Below are positions 11,509 through 13,207 of a stretch of 13,207 nucleotides of DNA, piece after piece. The position numbers were made by a program, and so were the translations under genes. Numbering within the stretch: the stretch's first letter is position 1; the number at the start of each line of letters is the position of its first letter. This stretch comes from Deltaproteobacteria bacterium (GTDB lineage: Bacteria; UBA10199; SPLOWO2-01-44-7): the NCBI GenBank assembly GCA_030688705.1, contig JAUYJH010000103.1:1-13207 (forward strand), written 5' to 3'. A model generated the notes under the pieces. It had not been told where the DNA came from. It saw nothing but the letters and a program-made list of their open reading frames with translations, and searched no databases.

Positions 11509-11984
11509 AACAGACAGCCATTTGTGCCGGGAGTTTTGATCCGCCAACATTGGGGCATCTGAATATTATCGAGAGGGGCTTGAAAATTTTCGAAAAGCTG
11601 ATTGTCGCGGTGGCAAGCAACACCTCAAAGAAACCGGTTCTTTCGGTCAAAGAGAGGGTCGCGTTGCTGCAGGAATTACTCAAAAATCATAAAAATATTG
11701 AAGTCACCTCGTTTGACGGCCTTCTGGTCGACTTTGCCCAATCGAAAAAGATCAATACCCTCCTCCGCGGCATCCGCAACATGAGCGATTATGAATATGA
11801 ATCGCAGATGGCGCTGGTCAACAAAGCCCTCTATCCGGAACTGGAAACGGTTTTCATGATGACCGAGGGGAAATATTCGCATCTGCGCTCTACATTTATC
11901 CGGGAGATTTTGCTTTCCGGAGGCTCGTGCAAGGGGATGATCCATCCGCTGGTGGAAAAAAAGTTGAAGGAGAAATTGAAATGA
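11505..11984 (+). CDS. coaD: Phosphopantetheine adenylyltransferase
   Basis: It transfers AMP from ATP to 4'-phosphopantetheine, the fourth step of coenzyme A synthesis, as a cytosolic hexamer. The 159-residue protein has the usual length and the nucleotidyltransferase motif GSFDPPTLGHLNIIERG (9-25; TxGH). RGIRNMSDYEYE (88-99) is the phosphopantetheine-binding segment. YSHLRSTFIREI is the second ATP-binding motif, with LRST in place of the common ISST. AGGAG (11491-11495) lies nine bases before the ATG. The start overlaps the rsmD stop and the stop overlaps the next start, both as ATGA, so the three genes are probably translated as a coupled operon. Confidence 0.96.
   Translation: MKQTAICAGSFDPPTLGHLNIIERGLKIFEKLIVAVASNTSKKPVLSVKERVALLQELLKNHKNIEVTSFDGLLVDFAQSKKINTLLRGIRNMSDYEYESQMALVNKALYPELETVFMMTEGKYSHLRSTFIREILLSGGSCKGMIHPLVEKKLKEKLK
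11966..11972 (+). promoter_or_regulatory. Ribosome-binding site deciding the aminotransferase start
   Basis: GAAGGAG ends eight bases before the ATG at 11981 and lies within the last codons of coaD. It supports 11981 over the upstream in-frame GTG at 11927, which lies deep inside coaD. Confidence 0.8.
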
Positions 11985-13144
11985 AATTTTCCGATCGGAT
12001 TTTGAAAATTAAGCCGTCGGCGACACTCAAGGCCGCCGCCAAAGCGCGAGAACTGAAAGCCAAGGGGGTGCAGGTGATCGATTTTACGGTCGGCGAGCCT
12101 GATTTCAACACGCCCGAAAAGATCAAAGAGGCCTGCAAAAAAGCGCTCGATGAAAATTTTACCCGCTACGCGCCGGTCCCCGGTTTTCCGGAACTGCGCC
12201 AGTCGATCTGTAATTATTTAAAACGGGAATTCGGCCTAGCCTACAAACCGGAAGAGATCATCGCCACGGCCGGCGCCAAACATGCCATCTACGCCGCTTT
12301 GCAGGTTTTGATCAATCCGGGCGACGAAGTGATCATCCCCGCCCCTTATTGGGTCTCTTTTTATGATCAGGTCCTGCTTACCGGAGGGAAACCTGTTGTT
12401 ATCAAAACCGATGACACAACCGGTTTCAAAATGACGCCGCGGCAATTGGAACAAAACATCGGCCCCAAAACAAAACTGTTGATTTTGAATACCCCCTCTA
12501 ACCCGACGGGATCTTGCTACAGCGGTGAGGAATTAAAAAAATTCGGGGACATTTGTGCGGGAAAAAATATTCTGGTTTTGTCCGACGAAATTTACGCCAA
12601 GCTGACTTATGACGGTTTTAAGCATGTCTCTTTCGTCACGGCCTGCCCGGAAATGCGGGAAAAAACAATCCTCGTCAACGGGGCCTCAAAAAGTTACGCG
12701 ATGACCGGTTGGCGGATCGGTTTTGCGGCGGCCCCCAAAGAAATCATCGACAAGATGCAGATTTTGCAGAGCCAAGAGGTGACGAGCGTCCCCACTTTTA
12801 TCATGCGGGCCTCTATCACCGCCTTTAATGATTGCGACAAAGAGGTCGAAGCCATGCGGCGCGAATTTGAAAAGCGGCGTGATGTCGCTTTTGCCGGTTT
12901 AAGCAAAATCAAAGGGGTCACCTGTTACAAACCTTCGGGGGCGTTTTATCTTTTTCCAAACGTGAAGGCCTTCAAAAAATCGTCCGAAGAGATTGCCGAA
13001 CTGCTTTTGGAAGAGGCGCATGTGGCTGTTGTTTCGGGAGAATCTTTCGGCGCGCCGGGTTATTTGAGAGTTTCGTATGCAACCGATATCCCTTCTATTG
13101 AAATGGGAATCGATAAAATGAAAAAAACTCTCGAAAAGCTTTAG
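11981..13144 (+). CDS. Class I PLP aminotransferase, probably aspartate aminotransferase (type Ib)
   Basis: It is likely to exchange amino groups between aspartate and 2-oxoglutarate, linking oxaloacetate with aspartate in the cytosol. The 387-residue protein has the fold-type I signature: IDFTVGEPDFNTP (33-45), PYWVSFYDQV (122-131), NTPSNPTG (170-177, Asn174), SDEIYAKLTYDG (201-212), NGASKSYAMTGWRIGF (233-248, PLP lysine K237, R245) and YLRVSYA with the carboxylate-binding R363. The pattern fits subgroup Ib (Thermus-type AspAT), often named aspB or aspC. Some members also act on prephenate, so substrate range is not fixed by sequence. SQEVTSVPTFIM at 264-275 differs from the more usual SQSTSNP segment that lines the active site, which could alter specificity. 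It is the third gene of the rsmD-coaD operon and has a good ribosome-binding site. Confidence 0.92.
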   Translation: MKFSDRILKIKPSATLKAAAKARELKAKGVQVIDFTVGEPDFNTPEKIKEACKKALDENFTRYAPVPGFPELRQSICNYLKREFGLAYKPEEIIATAGAKHAIYAALQVLINPGDEVIIPAPYWVSFYDQVLLTGGKPVVIKTDDTTGFKMTPRQLEQNIGPKTKLLILNTPSNPTGSCYSGEELKKFGDICAGKNILVLSDEIYAKLTYDGFKHVSFVTACPEMREKTILVNGASKSYAMTGWRIGFAAAPKEIIDKMQILQSQEVTSVPTFIMRASITAFNDCDKEVEAMRREFEKRRDVAFAGLSKIKGVTCYKPSGAFYLFPNVKAFKKSSEEIAELLLEEAHVAVVSGESFGAPGYLRVSYATDIPSIEMGIDKMKKTLEKL

Positions 13145-13170
13145 GTGTCGGACCCCTAGAGGGGGGACCT
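13144..13170. repeat. Imperfect inverted repeat after the aminotransferase gene
   Basis: AGGT...ACCT bracket a CCCCT-AG-AGGGG stem core just after the stop codon. No T-tract follows, so it is not a clear terminator. It may be a degenerate palindromic repeat. Confidence 0.3.
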
Positions 13171-13180
13171 TGGGTTTACT

Positions 13181-13207
13181 ATGCAAAATCTAAAGGGAAA
13201 AATAATC
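13181..13207 (+). CDS. Possible 5' end of a next gene, SDR-like
   Basis: An ATG opens a frame that stays open to the window edge and reads MQNLKGKII. The LKGKxxL-type start is common in short-chain dehydrogenases/reductases, just before their glycine-rich cofactor loop. Only nine codons are visible and there is no clear ribosome-binding site, so both the gene and the family are guesses. Confidence 0.25.

Noticed and set aside
11927..11980. An upstream GTG start extending the aminotransferase by 18 residues
   Set aside because: It lies inside coaD and gives a tail unlike the family; ATG 11981 has a good ribosome-binding site and the ATGA overlap.

Overview
The window is a compact bacterial chromosome segment (bacterial code, no introns, no RNA genes, no intact mobile element). 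It carries ten complete protein genes and one more complete gene of unknown function, with a possible eleventh start at the right edge. The gene set is core metabolism. The sdhA/sdhB pair resembles the Sdh1-type succinate dehydrogenase known from Mycobacterium and from several uncultivated and deltaproteobacterial lineages. Together with a moderate GC content and abundant small dispersed repeats, this suggests an uncultivated, probably deltaproteobacteria-like or related lineage. That placement is inference and is not secure.

Layout. Plus strand, 77-4207: sdhA - sdhB - pckA, tightly spaced, feeding C4 acids through succinate/fumarate towards oxaloacetate and PEP, and closed by a strong hairpin terminator (4210-4244). 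Minus strand, 8907-4246: proline dehydrogenase - valS - nadC, tail-to-tail with pckA. Plus strand, 8940-10064: an M24 (Xaa-Pro aminopeptidase/prolidase-like) peptidase, divergent from proline dehydrogenase. The two may form a functional pair, with one releasing proline from peptides and the other oxidising it. Minus strand, 10898-10059: a secreted protein of unknown function with a SHOCT-like C-terminal tail. Plus strand, 10957-13144: rsmD - coaD - class I aminotransferase, an operon with two ATGA stop/start overlaps. A short open frame at 13181 may begin an SDR-type gene. No gene-free stretch exceeds 300 bases.

The striking feature is the load of small repeats, of at least six sequence families. 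Three elements of about 54-65 bp with GTCATYCTGA ends sit exactly at gene borders. They supply the AGGA ribosome-binding motif of sdhA (and perhaps nadC), the stop codon of sdhA, and the start codon of sdhB. Other families (7-bp tandem arrays, a 26-bp-arm inverted repeat, a CCTGCCGGCAGG palindrome nested inside another repeat, a CCCTGAGCCTGTCGAAGGG element) lie inside reading frames and are translated. ValS carries four such in-frame inserts; SdhA, NadC and the secreted protein carry one each. This resembles the protein-coding palindromic elements described in Rickettsia, but here several unrelated families coexist within 13 kb. A second theme is possible leaderless expression: proline dehydrogenase, valS and the M24 gene lack a Shine-Dalgarno sequence and have promoter-like boxes whose -10 ends 8-10 nt before the ATG.
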